Below are positions 16,922-26,637 of a stretch of DNA of 64,000 nt, piece after piece. A program made the translations under genes and the position numbers. The notes under the pieces were generated by a model. It was not told the DNA's origin, did not search any database, and worked only from the letters and a program-made list of their open reading frames with translations. Source of the stretch: an uncultured Paracoccaceae bacterium (GTDB lineage: Bacteria > Pseudomonadota > Alphaproteobacteria > Rhodobacterales > Rhodobacteraceae). Position 1 is the stretch's first letter. Each line of letters starts with the position of its first letter. The stretch lies in assembly GCA_947492825.1 (NCBI GenBank), contig CANLNT010000001.1:1116001-1180000 (forward strand), in the 5' to 3' direction.

Positions 16922-17656
16922 ATGATGTTGCGCGCCATTGCCCTTGCGGCCCTGACCTTTGCCACACCGCTTGCTGCGCAAGAGGGAATGAGCGAGGCCG
17001 AGCGGGCCGCGTTTCGTGCCGAGGTGCGGGCCTATCTGCTGGAAAACCCCGAAGTGCTGATGGAGGCGATTGGTGTGCTTGAAGCGCGGCAGCAGGCTGA
17101 GCAGGCACAGGCCGAAGGGGCCATGCTGGCGGCATCTGCGGATCAATTGCTGAATGATGGGTTCTCTTTTGTGGGTGGCAATCCCGAGGGCGACATTACC
17201 GTTGTCGAATTCCTCGATTATCGCTGTGGCTATTGCAAAAAGGCGCATCCGGAGGTCGCAGAACTGGTCAGCCGGGATGGCAATATCCGCTATATCGTCA
17301 AGGAGTTCCCCATTCTGGGCGAGGAATCGGTGTTGGCATCGCGCTTTGCCGTCGCCACCAAGTTGGTGGCCGGGGATGACGCCTATTACGACGTCCACAA
17401 CACGCTGATGGCCTATCGCGGTGATTTCTCGCCCACGGCCTTTGGCCGCATGGCCGAGGGCCTGGGGCTGGAGGCGGCACCGATCCTTGCGGCGATGGAG
17501 GGTGATGAGGTCGCGGCGATCCTGAATGCCAACCGCGTGTTGGGTCAGCAGTTGCAGATCAATGGCACGCCCACTTTTGTGGTGCAGGACGAAATGCTGC
17601 GCGGGTATGTGCCGCTGGATCAGATGCGACAAATCGTGGCCGAGCTGCGCGGATAG
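16922..17656 (+). CDS. DsbA family periplasmic thiol-disulfide protein
   Basis: 244 residues with a signal peptide (MMLRAIALAALTFATPLAAQ). A helical N-terminal segment of about 70 residues (ARQQAEQAQAEGAM) precedes a thioredoxin-like domain with the CGYC active site in FLDYRCGYCKKAHPEV and the cis-proline loop INGTPTFV. The long helical lead resembles ScsC/BdbD-like proteins that can oligomerise and isomerise disulfides rather than plain DsbA. GAGGAAAG stands before the ATG. Specific partners such as ScsB are not nearby. Confidence 0.85.
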   Translation: MMLRAIALAALTFATPLAAQEGMSEAERAAFRAEVRAYLLENPEVLMEAIGVLEARQQAEQAQAEGAMLAASADQLLNDGFSFVGGNPEGDITVVEFLDYRCGYCKKAHPEVAELVSRDGNIRYIVKEFPILGEESVLASRFAVATKLVAGDDAYYDVHNTLMAYRGDFSPTAFGRMAEGLGLEAAPILAAMEGDEVAAILNANRVLGQQLQINGTPTFVVQDEMLRGYVPLDQMRQIVAELRG

Positions 17657-17740
17657 TAGTGGAGCCCGGATTGGGCTGCGTTGAATTGTCGCTGTCTTGC
17701 GCTAGGTGGTTTGCCATCGCGCAATACGGAGGACATCGAC

Positions 17741-18529
17741 ATGACATCGACACGACGGGTATTTTTGACGCAGGCCGCAGCAGCGGGCACAATCACGTTT
17801 CTGCCGTTTCAGGCGCGCAGCGCCAGTCACACAGCAGACAGTTTTGAGACACCTGCAGGGCCGATCACGGTGCATCCGGTCGATCATGCCTCGATCATCT
17901 TTGAGACACCGCTTGGCACCATTGCCGTTGACCCGGTGGGCGAGATGTCGGCCTATGACGGGTTGCCGAAGCCTGATCTGATTTTGGTCACGCACGAGCA
18001 CGGCGACCACTTCAACGAGGGGATTTTGAATGGGCTGGTGACGGATCAGACCCTGCTGATCACCAATCCAGCGGTCTATGACAAGCTGCCCGATGACCTG
18101 AAGGCCAAGGCAGAATCGCTTGGCAACGGCGACGCGACCGCGTGGAACGCGCTTGGGATCGCCGCGATCCCGGCGCATAACCTGACCGAGGGGCGGATGA
18201 ACTTTCACCCGCCGGGCCGCGACAATGGCTATGTGCTGACGTTTGAGGGCTTCCGCGTCTACATCTCGGGCGATACCGAGGATATCCCCGAAATGCGCGC
18301 GCTGCAGGACATTGATCTGGCCTTTGTCTGCATGAACCTGCCGTTCACGATGGACCTAGAAGCGGCGGCCAGTGCGGTGTCGGAATTCGCGCCACGGTTC
18401 GTCTATCCCTATCATTATCGCGGTCGCGATGGCGGCACGCAGGACCCGATGGCCTTTGCCGCATTGGTGGGGGATGGGACAGAGGTGAAGTTCGCCCCGT
18501 GGTACGGTGATGAGATCATGCCGGCCTAG
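17741..18529 (+). CDS. MBL-fold metal-dependent hydrolase with Tat signal
   Basis: 262 residues. The start at 17741 is fixed by GGAGGA 8-9 nt upstream and gives a twin-arginine signal (TSTRRVFLTQAAAAG) for export of the folded protein. The metallo-beta-lactamase fold is of the UlaG-like L-ascorbate lactonase/YcbX type: THEHGDHFNEG holds the metal-binding HxHxDH, and GDTEDIPEM and PYHYRGRDGG give the later ligands. The substrate is unknown; a periplasmic zinc or manganese hydrolase is the safe call. It lies 84 bp downstream of the DsbA-like gene. Confidence 0.85.
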   Translation: MTSTRRVFLTQAAAAGTITFLPFQARSASHTADSFETPAGPITVHPVDHASIIFETPLGTIAVDPVGEMSAYDGLPKPDLILVTHEHGDHFNEGILNGLVTDQTLLITNPAVYDKLPDDLKAKAESLGNGDATAWNALGIAAIPAHNLTEGRMNFHPPGRDNGYVLTFEGFRVYISGDTEDIPEMRALQDIDLAFVCMNLPFTMDLEAAASAVSEFAPRFVYPYHYRGRDGGTQDPMAFAALVGDGTEVKFAPWYGDEIMPA

Positions 18530-18608
18530 GGCCCTGACCCTAAGCAAAACCTGCTGAAAAAGTGACCAGAAACGCGGCGCAATTCAGCCCATAACCCTGC
18601 TTGAGCTT

Positions 18609-18637
18609 TTGACCCTGCCGGTGGCACCGCCTATAAG
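18609..18637 (+). promoter_or_regulatory. Promoter of the PBP1A gene
   Basis: TTGACC at 18609-18614, a 17-bp spacer and TATAAG at 18632-18637. One of the best sigma-70 matches in the window; the leader is about 27 nt. Confidence 0.7.
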
Positions 18638-18670
18638 CGGGTCAGTCACCGGTATCGTGAGGCGAGCCCC

Positions 18671-21178
18671 TTGTTGCGTTTTGTCATGTCCTTTTTCGGC
18701 AGCATCTTTTCGATGCTGACCCTTGGCCTTGTGATGGCCGGGATCACGCTGGGCGGGATTTTCTACATGTATGGCCGGGACCTGCCGTCATACGAGGTAC
18801 TGGCGACCTATACGCCCAAGACGATCAGCCGGATTTATTCGGGCGAGGGCAATATCATTGACGAATTTGCCGTCGAACGGCGGCTGTTCACCCCGGCCGA
18901 GGAAATCCCTGATCTGGTGAAGCAGGCGTTTATCAGCGCCGAGGACAAGAATTTCTATACCCATGCGGGATATGATCCCCGCGGGATGGCTGCGGCCCTG
19001 TTTGATGCGGTACGCAGCCGGGGTGCGGATTTGCGCGGTGCCTCGACCATTACGCAGCAGGTGATGAAGAACTTCCTGCTGGATGGATCACGCAGTGCAG
19101 AGCGCAAGATCAAGGAGATCATTCTTGCGACCCGGATTGAGGGTGCGATGCCCAAGGAGAAGATCCTTGAGCTTTACCTGAACGAGATTTTTCTGGGCAA
19201 GAACAGCTTTGGTGTGACCGCGGCAGCGCTGACCTATTTCAACAAGAGCCTGTCAGAGCTGACCGTGGAAGAGGCGGCCTATCTTGCGGTGCTGCCCAAG
19301 GCGCCATCGCGTTATGACCCGGTGCGGCAAAAGGATCGGTCGATCGCGCGCCGGAACTTCATCCTCGAAGAGATGTTCGAGAACGGCTACATTGATCAGG
19401 CGACCTATGAGGTGGCGGTGAATGAGCCGCTGCGCACGGTGCAGAATGGCGACTATGAAAGCTTTAAGTCGGACCTGCCGCCGCGCGATTACTTTACCGA
19501 CGAAATCCGCCGCCAGCTGAGCCAGAACTTTGGCGAGGAAGAATTCTTTTCCGGCGGTCTGTCGATCCGCGCGACAATTGATCCCGAGATGCAGGTGGAA
19601 GCAGCCCATGCGCTGCAACGCGCGCTCGAGCAATATGATCGCGGGCAGGGCAAGTGGCGCGGCACCGGAGAGACGATCCCGGTTGAGACGCTGACCAGCG
19701 CGCCTGCGTGGCGCGAGGCGCTATCCAAAGTCAACGTGGCCCGCGATATCACGCTGGGCAATCGTTGGTATCCGGCTGTGGTGCTGGAGGTAGCAGAACA
19801 GACCCTGACGCTGGGTGCGGATGGGGTGAACGGCACGGTCGAGGTGCCGCGCGAGGACATCCAGTGGATGGCGGGCGATTTCTTTGAGAACTTCACCCCC
19901 GGCGACGTGGTGCATGTGCGTCAGATGACCAACGACAGCGACGGATCGCTGATCCGCTGGACTTTGCGGCAGGTGCCAGAAGTGCAGGGCGGGTTCATGG
20001 CAATGGACGTGAATACTGGCCGCGTTTTGGCGATGCAGGGCGGTTTCAGCTATCAGCACTCTGTCTTTAATCGCGCCACGCAGGCGCAGCGTCAGCCCGG
20101 TTCGTCGTTCAAGCCGTTTGTCTATGCGGCGGCGTTGGATTCAGGCTATTCGCCCGCCACAGTCGTGGTGGATGCACCGATTGAGATCAACACACCCCAG
20201 GGTGTCTGGCGGCCAAAGAATTATTCCAACCAGTTCTACGGGCCCACGCCGCTCCGCACCGGCATTGAAAAGTCACGGAACCTGATGACCATCCGACTGG
20301 CGCAAGAGGTCGGCATGGATACGGTTGCGCGTTATGCGGAAAAGTTTGGTGTTTACAACGATATGAACCAGGTGCTGGCGGCCTCGCTGGGGTCGGAAGA
20401 AACCACATTGTTCAAGATGGTTGCGGCCTATGCGATGTTTGCCAACGGGGGCGAGCGGGTGGAACCGACGCTGGTGGACCGGGTACAGGACCGTTACGGC
20501 CACACCGTGTTCCGCCACGATCAGCGCATTTGCGTGGATTGTAACGACCAGACCCTGCCCGCGGGCCAGCGCCCACAGATCACATCGGACCGCGAGCGGG
20601 TGATGAACGAAATCACTGCCTATCAGTTGACCAGCATGATGGAAGGTGTTGTGGATCGCGGCACCGCGAGCGGCACGGTCAACCTGCCGGTGGCGATTGC
20701 GGGCAAGACAGGCACGACCAACGATGAAAAGGACGCGTGGTTCGTGGGCTTCTCTTCGACCATCGTGGCGGGCTGCTACATTGGCTTCGACACGCCGCGC
20801 CCGATGGGCCGGGGGGCCGGTGGTGGCGGCATCTGCGGCCCGGTGTTCACCGACTTCATGTCAGAGGCGATCCAGAAGTACGGCGGCGGCGAGTTTTTTG
20901 TCCCCGCAGATTGTCAGTTCATCAAGATCGACCGATTTACTGGCGCGCGTCTGCCTGACAGTGCCGGCGGCGAGAACGTGATTGCAGAGTGTTTCCGCCC
21001 CGGCGAAGAGCCGGTCTTCGGCATCACATTTGACGGTGGCTTTGCGATGGGGTCCGATCTGTCGCTGTTTGATGAGGTGCCGCGCGCGTCCCGTCAGGTG
21101 ACCACCTCGACCGGGAGCACAGCAACAGTTGGACCCCGCGCCACCTTCGGTTCGCTGTCGTCGGGTGGGCTTTACTAG
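18671..21178 (+). CDS. mrcA: Penicillin-binding protein 1A, bifunctional
   Basis: 835 residues, anchored by one N-terminal membrane helix (SFFGSIFSMLTLGLVMAGITL). The glycosyltransferase-51 domain has the catalytic Glu in SAEDKNFYTHAGYD and GASTITQQVMKNF. The transpeptidase domain has SSFK in QPGSSFKPFVYAAAL, and KTGTTNDEKDAW. It polymerises and cross-links peptidoglycan in the periplasm. I keep the TTG at 18671 as start because TGAGG at 18658-18662 is 8 nt upstream and homologues begin MLRF; the ATG at 18686 would be too far. It has its own strong promoter, and a GCTGGGC/GCCCAGC hairpin lies after the stop. Confidence 0.95.
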   Translation: MLRFVMSFFGSIFSMLTLGLVMAGITLGGIFYMYGRDLPSYEVLATYTPKTISRIYSGEGNIIDEFAVERRLFTPAEEIPDLVKQAFISAEDKNFYTHAGYDPRGMAAALFDAVRSRGADLRGASTITQQVMKNFLLDGSRSAERKIKEIILATRIEGAMPKEKILELYLNEIFLGKNSFGVTAAALTYFNKSLSELTVEEAAYLAVLPKAPSRYDPVRQKDRSIARRNFILEEMFENGYIDQATYEVAVNEPLRTVQNGDYESFKSDLPPRDYFTDEIRRQLSQNFGEEEFFSGGLSIRATIDPEMQVEAAHALQRALEQYDRGQGKWRGTGETIPVETLTSAPAWREALSKVNVARDITLGNRWYPAVVLEVAEQTLTLGADGVNGTVEVPREDIQWMAGDFFENFTPGDVVHVRQMTNDSDGSLIRWTLRQVPEVQGGFMAMDVNTGRVLAMQGGFSYQHSVFNRATQAQRQPGSSFKPFVYAAALDSGYSPATVVVDAPIEINTPQGVWRPKNYSNQFYGPTPLRTGIEKSRNLMTIRLAQEVGMDTVARYAEKFGVYNDMNQVLAASLGSEETTLFKMVAAYAMFANGGERVEPTLVDRVQDRYGHTVFRHDQRICVDCNDQTLPAGQRPQITSDRERVMNEITAYQLTSMMEGVVDRGTASGTVNLPVAIAGKTGTTNDEKDAWFVGFSSTIVAGCYIGFDTPRPMGRGAGGGGICGPVFTDFMSEAIQKYGGGEFFVPADCQFIKIDRFTGARLPDSAGGENVIAECFRPGEEPVFGITFDGGFAMGSDLSLFDEVPRASRQVTTSTGSTATVGPRATFGSLSSGGLY

Positions 21179-21185
21179 ATACCGT

Positions 21186-21204
21186 GCTGGGCTGATTGCC
21201 CAGC
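21186..21204 (+). terminator. Hairpin after the PBP1A gene
   Basis: GCTGGGC, loop TGATT, GCCCAGC. The T-run is poor (CTACCTT), so this may be a weak terminator. The prfB promoter begins 6 bp later. Confidence 0.45.
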
Positions 21205-21209
21205 CTACC

Positions 21210-21238
21210 TTGCCCGTGCCAATGGCGCGGGATATGAC
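21210..21238 (+). promoter_or_regulatory. Promoter of prfB
   Basis: TTGCCC at 21210-21215, a 17-bp spacer and TATGAC at 21233-21238, giving a leader of about 28 nt. Confidence 0.6.
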
Positions 21239-21272
21239 CCTTTGACAATCAGACAATCCAGGACCCGGGCCC

Positions 21273-22400
21273 ATGCGCGCTGAGACCGAAAATACCGTTG
21301 AGGCCATCGAGAACTCGCTGCAATTGCTGGCGCAGCGGATGGACCACCAGACCGCAGCCCACCGGCTGGAGGAATTTAACGCGCGCGTCGAAGACCCCAA
21401 CCTGTGGGATGATCCGGCGGCAGCGCAAAAGCTGATGCGCGAGCGGCAGATGCTGGTGGATGCGCTGGACAGCTACAACAGCATCAAAACCGATCTGCAG
21501 GACAATATCGAGCTGATCGAATTGGGTGAGATGGAAGAAGATGCCGAAGTGGTGTCCGAGGCCGAAGCCGCGCTTGAAACGCTCAAAGCCAAGGCCACCA
21601 AGAAAGAGTTGGAGGCGCTGCTGAACGGTGAGGCCGACGGCAATGATACCTTCCTTGAAATCAATTCAGGGGCGGGTGGCACCGAAAGTTGCGATTGGGC
21701 CGCGATGTTGGCGCGGATGTATGTCCGCTGGGCGGAAAAGAAAGGCTATAGGGTCGAGTTGCAGTCAGAAAGCCCCGGCGAAGAAGCGGGCATCAAATCG
21801 GCGGCTTACAAGATCAGCGGGCAGAACGCCTATGGCTGGCTAAAGTCCGAAAGCGGTGTGCACCGGTTGGTGCGGATTTCACCGTTTGACAGCGCGGCCA
21901 AGCGGCACACGTCCTTTACCTCGGTCAAGGTCTATCCGGTGGTGGATGACAACATCGAGATCGAGGTGAACCCCGCAGATATCCGCATTGATACCTACCG
22001 GTCGTCGGGCGCGGGTGGGCAGCACGTGAACACGACAGATTCGGCGGTGCGGATCACGCACCATCCCACGGGGATTGTCGTAACATCATCGGAAAAATCG
22101 CAGCACCAGAACCGTGATATCGCGATGAAGGCGCTGAAATCGCGGCTCTATCAGATCGAGCTTGATAAGCGGTCGGCATTGGTCAACGAGGCGCACGAAA
22201 ACGCAGGTGACGCGGGCTGGGGCAACCAGATTCGATCTTATGTGTTGCAGCCTTATCAGATGGTCAAAGACCTGCGCACGCGGTTTGAAACCTCTGACAC
22301 ATCCGGCGTGCTTGACGGTGACTTGGACGGCCTGATGGCGGCCACGCTGGCGATGGACGTGAGCGGCAAGAGCCGGGCCGAGGCCACCGCCGAGGATTGA
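21273..22400 (+). CDS. prfB: Peptide chain release factor 2
   Basis: 375 residues. It recognises UAA and UGA and triggers peptide release. The stop-codon-reading tripeptide SPF is seen in [12 protein letters not shown], which separates it from RF1, and the universal GGQ in [16 protein letters not shown] enters the peptidyl-transferase centre. The coding frame is continuous from the ATG at 21273: the autoregulatory in-frame UGA frameshift found in E. coli prfB is absent here. It is expressed from its own promoter and followed 43 bp later by the DUF2189 gene. Confidence 0.97.
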   Translation: MRAETENTVEAIENSLQLLAQRMDHQTAAHRLEEFNARVEDPNLWDDPAAAQKLMRERQMLVDALDSYNSIKTDLQDNIELIELGEMEEDAEVVSEAEAALETLKAKATKKELEALLNGEADGNDTFLEINSGAGGTESCDWAAMLARMYVRWAEKKGYRVELQSESPGEEAGIKSAAYKISGQNAYGWLKSESGVHRLVRISPFDSAAKRHTSFTSVKVYPVVDDNIEIEVNPADIRIDTYRSSGAGGQHVNTTDSAVRITHHPTGIVVTSSEKSQHQNRDIAMKALKSRLYQIELDKRSALVNEAHENAGDAGWGNQIRSYVLQPYQMVKDLRTRFETSDTSGVLDGDLDGLMAATLAMDVSGKSRAEATAED

Positions 22401-22443
22401 TGCAGATCAAGGACGCGCCCCGTGCCATGCCTAATCTGATCCT

Positions 22444-23241
22444 ATGACGTCGCACGACATCAAAGACCCCGCACCGCTGCCCCGGATTGGGCGGGTGACG
22501 CTGCACGAGCTTTGGACATGCCTTGCGAAGGGGGTGGCGGATTTTCGACGCGCGCCGGCCTTTGGCCTGTTTTTCAGCGCGGTCTATGTCGTCGGCGGCT
22601 TTGGGATGTTGTGGATCGGCGCAGGGCATGTGACATGGACGCTGGCCACTGCCCTTGGCTTTCCGCTGGCCGCGCCCTTTGCTGCCGTTGGCCTTTGCGA
22701 GGTGTCGCGCCGGCTTGAGGCGGATCAGCCGCTGGTCTGGTCAGAGGTTCTGGGCGTGGTCTGGGCAGAACGCGGGCGGCAAATCCCGTGGATGGGGGCG
22801 CTCATCGTCTTTTACTTTCTGTTCTGGACGTTTCTGGCGCATATCATCTTTGCGCTTTTCATGGGGCTGTCGGCAATCACCAATATCTCGACCGATCTGT
22901 CCGTGCTTTGGACAGCAGCGGGCCTGCGGATGATCGCGGCAGAGGTGGTCGTGGGTGCGGTATTGGCGTTTTTGCTGTTCTCGCTGACTGTGGTCAGCCT
23001 GCCGCTGTTGCTGGAGCGCGAGGTCGATTTTGTCACGGCGATGATCCTGTCGGTGCGCACGGTGAACGAAAATCTGGCTGTGATGTTGGTCTGGGCGGGG
23101 GTGATTGCCAGCCTGACCTTTCTGGCGTTGGTGCCGTGGTTTCTGGGGCTGGTGGTTGTTTTGCCGGTGCTGGGCCATGCCACATGGCACTTATACCGCC
23201 GCGCACTTTATGATGCGCCGCGCCGCGGGATGCCGACATAG
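22444..23241 (+). CDS. DUF2189 domain membrane protein
   Basis: 265 residues, about six membrane segments (for example FGLFFSAVYVVGGFGMLWIGAG, LIVFYFLFWTFLAHIIFALFMG and VVVGAVLAFLLFSLTVVSLPLLL). The layout and segments such as FPLAAPFAAVGLCEVSRRLE match DUF2189, a family common next to cytochrome oxidase or housekeeping genes in alphaproteobacteria and of unknown function. The last 34 bp overlap the 3' end of the convergent transporter gene at 23208. Confidence 0.75.
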   Translation: MTSHDIKDPAPLPRIGRVTLHELWTCLAKGVADFRRAPAFGLFFSAVYVVGGFGMLWIGAGHVTWTLATALGFPLAAPFAAVGLCEVSRRLEADQPLVWSEVLGVVWAERGRQIPWMGALIVFYFLFWTFLAHIIFALFMGLSAITNISTDLSVLWTAAGLRMIAAEVVVGAVLAFLLFSLTVVSLPLLLEREVDFVTAMILSVRTVNENLAVMLVWAGVIASLTFLALVPWFLGLVVVLPVLGHATWHLYRRALYDAPRRGMPT

Positions 23242-24698
23242 GCCAAAGCTGCTGATAGGGCCGCCAGTGCGGCCGAGACCCAGGCAATCGCCGCAAAGGC
23301 CGCACCCATTGCCGCCACATGTGCCGGGTCATCCAGTGTTTCACCATAGCTGAACGCGCCGCCCGCACGGGCATAAGCAAAACCAACAAGCGCGCCCATT
23401 GCCGCCACCGCCACAAGCCCCGCGATCCGGCTGATCGCGTTGTTGACGCCTGATGCTGTGCCGGACTGGCTATCGGCCACAGCGCCCATCACTGCGATGG
23501 ACAAGGGGGCCACGACCATTGACATGCCGAACCCGGTCACCGTCATCGCGGGAAGCACGGCGAACCAGTAGTTCTGCAAGGGGACCACAAGCGCCAGCGC
23601 GGCATAGCCTGCCGCAACGGTGACGCCCCCCATCGCGATGACCGGGCCGGGGCCGATCTTATCCGACAATCGCCCGAAACGGGTCGAAAAGGCCGAGATG
23701 AAGATCGACAGCGGGGCAAAGGCCAGTGCGGCCTCAATCTCTGATATCTGCCAACCTGCGACGGTGAGCATCGGCAGAAAGAACAGGATCGCAGACAGCC
23801 CAAAGTAAAGCGCAAAGGTCGCGGCATTGGCGGCGGCAAAAGTGTGGTCACGGAACAGTGCCAGCGGCATCATCGGGTGGGCGCTGCGGTGTTCCTGCCA
23901 TAGAAACGCCAGTAAGGTCAGTGCGCCCAGGCCGCCGATGATCCAGGTGAGCGCGGTGGTGGCCGACCCCTCTAAATGGGTGAAGGTCCAGGCGATGGCG
24001 GCCAGACCCGCCACAGCGAGCACCGCGCCCGGGATGTCTACCGGCTGACCCGGACGGCGGGTGTCGCGGGCGACGCCTGCACGGGTCATGAGAAATGCAA
24101 TCAGCCCCAGTGGCAAGTTGATCGCAAAGATCCACCGCCACATCTCTGGCCCGCCAAAGGACAGCGCAAGCCCGCCCACGATCGGCCCCGCGGCGGTTGT
24201 AACAGCAGAGGCGGCGGCCCACAGGCCAATGGCGCGCCCGCGTACCTCGCGCGGGTAGGCGCGGCTGATCATAGCAAGGCTGCCGGGGATCATCATTGCA
24301 GCCCCGGCACCCTGAGCCAGCCGCGCAAGGATCAGCACATCGGGGTTGGGTGCCAGCGCACAAATGAGCGAGGTCGTCACAAAAACTGCGATGCCCAGCG
24401 AGAACACCCGCGCGAGCCCAAAGCGGTCACCAAAGGCACCGCCCACAAGGATCAGCGCGGCTAGGGTGACCATGTAGGCGTTGTTGATCCACGTGGCCTG
24501 ATCCAGCGTAGCACCCAGCGTCTGGCGGATCGCGGGCATGGCGATGCTGACCACAGTGCCATCAATGAACCCCATGGAAGAGGCGAGCACAGCAGCGGTG
24601 AGGATCAGACGGCGATGCCGCTCTTCACAGAAGTCGGCATGAAAAACGGGCCGCGCCTTTGCCGGCGCGGCCCGTTGAGAAGGTGGTGTTGCGGCCAA
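23208..24698 (-). CDS. MFS drug/metabolite exporter, DHA2 (14-TM) family
   Basis: 496 residues with about 14 hydrophobic segments. The MFS A-motif region appears as GGAFGDRFGLARVF between helices 2 and 3, and the antiporter motif C as WAAASAVTTAAGPIVGGL in helix 5. The length and SSMGFIDGTVVSIAMPAIRQTL near the start put it with EmrB/QacA-type proton-coupled exporters. No EmrA-like adaptor or regulator is adjacent, so it may work alone in the inner membrane; the substrate is unknown. It overlaps the convergent DUF2189 gene by 34 bp and follows bactofilin by 2 bp, so it is probably co-transcribed. Confidence 0.85.
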   Translation of the reverse strand: MAATPPSQRAAPAKARPVFHADFCEERHRRLILTAAVLASSMGFIDGTVVSIAMPAIRQTLGATLDQATWINNAYMVTLAALILVGGAFGDRFGLARVFSLGIAVFVTTSLICALAPNPDVLILARLAQGAGAAMMIPGSLAMISRAYPREVRGRAIGLWAAASAVTTAAGPIVGGLALSFGGPEMWRWIFAINLPLGLIAFLMTRAGVARDTRRPGQPVDIPGAVLAVAGLAAIAWTFTHLEGSATTALTWIIGGLGALTLLAFLWQEHRSAHPMMPLALFRDHTFAAANAATFALYFGLSAILFFLPMLTVAGWQISEIEAALAFAPLSIFISAFSTRFGRLSDKIGPGPVIAMGGVTVAAGYAALALVVPLQNYWFAVLPAMTVTGFGMSMVVAPLSIAVMGAVADSQSGTASGVNNAISRIAGLVAVAAMGALVGFAYARAGGAFSYGETLDDPAHVAAMGAAFAAIAWVSAALAALSAALAYVGIPRRGAS

Positions 24699-24700
24699 GC

Positions 24701-25192
24701 CTAGCCTTTGGCGGCGTCGTTAGGCATTTTCGCCTTGCCACCGGAACCGGTGGACAGCGGATCATCCTGTCGCTGTACGGACCCCTCGAAATGGGCGCCG
24801 CTTTCGATGGCGATGGTCTTGTGAATGATGTCGCCTTCGACACGTGCCGTTGAAGTCAGGCGCACCTTGAGGCCACGGACGCGACCGATCACCCGGCCAT
24901 TAACGACCACATCATCTGCCACAACCTCGCCCTTGACGGTGGCGCCTTCGCCGACGGTCAGCAGATGGGCGCGAATGTCGCCATCGACCTGGCCTTCGAT
25001 CTGGATGTCACCGGTCGTCTTGATGTTCCCGGTGATATGCAGGTCAGCAGACAGTACGGATGCGGGCGGCTTGCTTTTGGGGGCCGTCGCTTTGAAGTCA
25101 GATGCAGGTGCGGACTTCGCCGGTTCCGCTGCAGCAGCAGGGGCCCCTTCGGCTTTGGGTCCGGGCTCGTTGATTTTGGATTTAGAAAACAT
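24701..25192 (-). CDS. Bactofilin (polymer-forming cytoskeletal protein)
   Basis: 163 residues. A disordered Ala/Pro/Lys-rich N-terminus of about 45 residues is followed by the bactofilin beta-helix core (SADLHITGNIKTTGDIQIEG, DGDIRAHLLTVGEGATVKG and VNGRVIGRVRGLKVRLT), whose short repeated strands polymerise into filaments without nucleotide. A short tail with KAKMPNDAAKG ends it. Bactofilins localise cell-wall enzymes for shape or stalk formation. The start overlaps the M23 peptidase gene by 11 nt, the same gene pairing as BacA-LmdC in Hyphomonas and CcmA with Csd peptidases in Helicobacter, which suggests that the two products work together. Confidence 0.92.
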   Translation of the reverse strand: MFSKSKINEPGPKAEGAPAAAAEPAKSAPASDFKATAPKSKPPASVLSADLHITGNIKTTGDIQIEGQVDGDIRAHLLTVGEGATVKGEVVADDVVVNGRVIGRVRGLKVRLTSTARVEGDIIHKTIAIESGAHFEGSVQRQDDPLSTGSGGKAKMPNDAAKG

Positions 25193-26492
25193 CTTGTCCA
25201 GCTCTTATGTAGGTCATGGGATTAACGGGAATACCGCCAACGCGCACTTCGTAGTGAAGGTGTGGTCCAGTGGACCGTCCGGAGTTGCCCATATCACCAA
25301 TTCGATCCCCGCGCGAGACCCTTTGACCAACTGAAACACGCATTGCGTTCAAATGTGCATACCGGGTCTCGATCCCGAACTCGTGCTGGATCTTGATCAA
25401 CCGGCCATACCCCGATGACCAGCTGGCGTGTGTGACAACGCCATCGGCGGTGGCATAGATTGGCGTGCCGACAGGCCCGGCAAAATCGGTGCCCGCATGC
25501 AGGCGGCCCCACCGTTGGCCAAAGCCCGATGTGAAACGGAAGTTCGATTTGACAGGGATGTCAAAGGGCGCCTTTTCGGCGGCGATCCGATACAGGTTGA
25601 TCCGGTCCATCGCATCCAGAATGCCATTGGCGCGGGCTGCATCAGGATCGGGCGCGCCGCCTTTCGTCGAAAACTGCAGCGGCGTCAACGGGCCTCCGGT
25701 GCCGGAATAGCCACGACGCACCGCAGAGATCAGGCTATCGGGCGAAAGCCCTGCGTTGCGGAACATCTTGTCGAGTGGCTCAACAGAGATGGTCATCGCC
25801 TCTTCAAGCTGGCGGAAAATCTCGTCATTGCGTTCCTGCAGCAGACGCAGTTCCAGCTCCATCTCGGCGGCGTGGTCAAGCGCAAAAGCCGCGTCAGAGG
25901 CGATCATATCGCGCTCTGCTGTGGTCTCGGCAAGGGCAGAGGCCAACAGATCGACCGTGCTCTCTGCCTCTTCACTGATCACAGCAGTCGAGGGGCCGTT
26001 GCCATCTTCATTTGTCAGCGAAGCGACCTGCTGTCGGGCCGCTTCACGCTGTTGCATGGTATTGCGCAGAGTGGCCTGCACGACCTCCATCCCGGTCTCC
26101 AACTCGCGGCGCTCATCCTCCAGCGCCAGCAGTTCTGATTGCATGGTACTGATCTGTGCCAAGGCCGAAGAAAACCGCTGTTGTGCCGCAACCGCTTCTT
26201 CTGCGCGGGCGTCACGTTCGGCAGACAGGGCGTTGAGCCGCTGTTCATAGATCATTTGATCACGTTGCGCCTGTGCGCGGAAGTTGCCGGCACCGATGCT
26301 GTCCATGAGCAGGATTGCGGTAGAAATGATTGTCCAGCCGACAACGACAACCGCGCCGCCCCAGCCGATCAACTGTGTTTCAGGCTTGAGACGGATGAAA
26401 CGGGTCTCGGTATCGGACCGCAAAAAGAGCCGTTTTTCAGGGAACCATTTTTCGAGCTTATGGTGAATTGCATGCGTCAGTCGTGATTTCAC
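25182..26492 (-). CDS. M23 family metallopeptidase with coiled coil (LmdC-like)
   Basis: About 436 residues. One N-terminal membrane helix lies near residue 45-65 (WGGAVVVVGWTIISTAILL). A long periplasmic coiled coil spans about residues 70-240 (ALEDERRELETGMEVVQATL, ERNDEIFRQLEEAM). The C-terminal LytM/M23 domain has the zinc ligands in RLHAGTDFAG (His, Asp), TRYAHLN and GPHLHYEV. It should cut peptide cross-links in peptidoglycan. I prefer the GTG at 26492 (VKSRLTHAIHHKLEKWFPE); in-frame ATG starts exist at 26516 and an earlier one at 26537. It is translationally coupled to bactofilin (11-nt overlap). Confidence 0.9.
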   Translation of the reverse strand: MKSRLTHAIHHKLEKWFPEKRLFLRSDTETRFIRLKPETQLIGWGGAVVVVGWTIISTAILLMDSIGAGNFRAQAQRDQMIYEQRLNALSAERDARAEEAVAAQQRFSSALAQISTMQSELLALEDERRELETGMEVVQATLRNTMQQREAARQQVASLTNEDGNGPSTAVISEEAESTVDLLASALAETTAERDMIASDAAFALDHAAEMELELRLLQERNDEIFRQLEEAMTISVEPLDKMFRNAGLSPDSLISAVRRGYSGTGGPLTPLQFSTKGGAPDPDAARANGILDAMDRINLYRIAAEKAPFDIPVKSNFRFTSGFGQRWGRLHAGTDFAGPVGTPIYATADGVVTHASWSSGYGRLIKIQHEFGIETRYAHLNAMRVSVGQRVSRGDRIGDMGNSGRSTGPHLHYEVRVGGIPVNPMTYIRAGQDVF

Positions 26493-26637
26493 GGCTTCGT
26501 CCCTGTCCCGTCCCATTTCCCACCGGCAGGTCCCCACACCCTTTGCGCCGCTGAAAAGGGTCTAGCTTCCAAGTGCCGTTCCTGCAACCAATTATCAGAT
26601 TTCATGACCTTTTTCGGCGGCTTGGGCAGCTTTTTGC

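Noticed and set aside
21273-21400. Programmed frameshift in prfB
   Set aside because: The frame is continuous with no in-frame UGA near codon 25.
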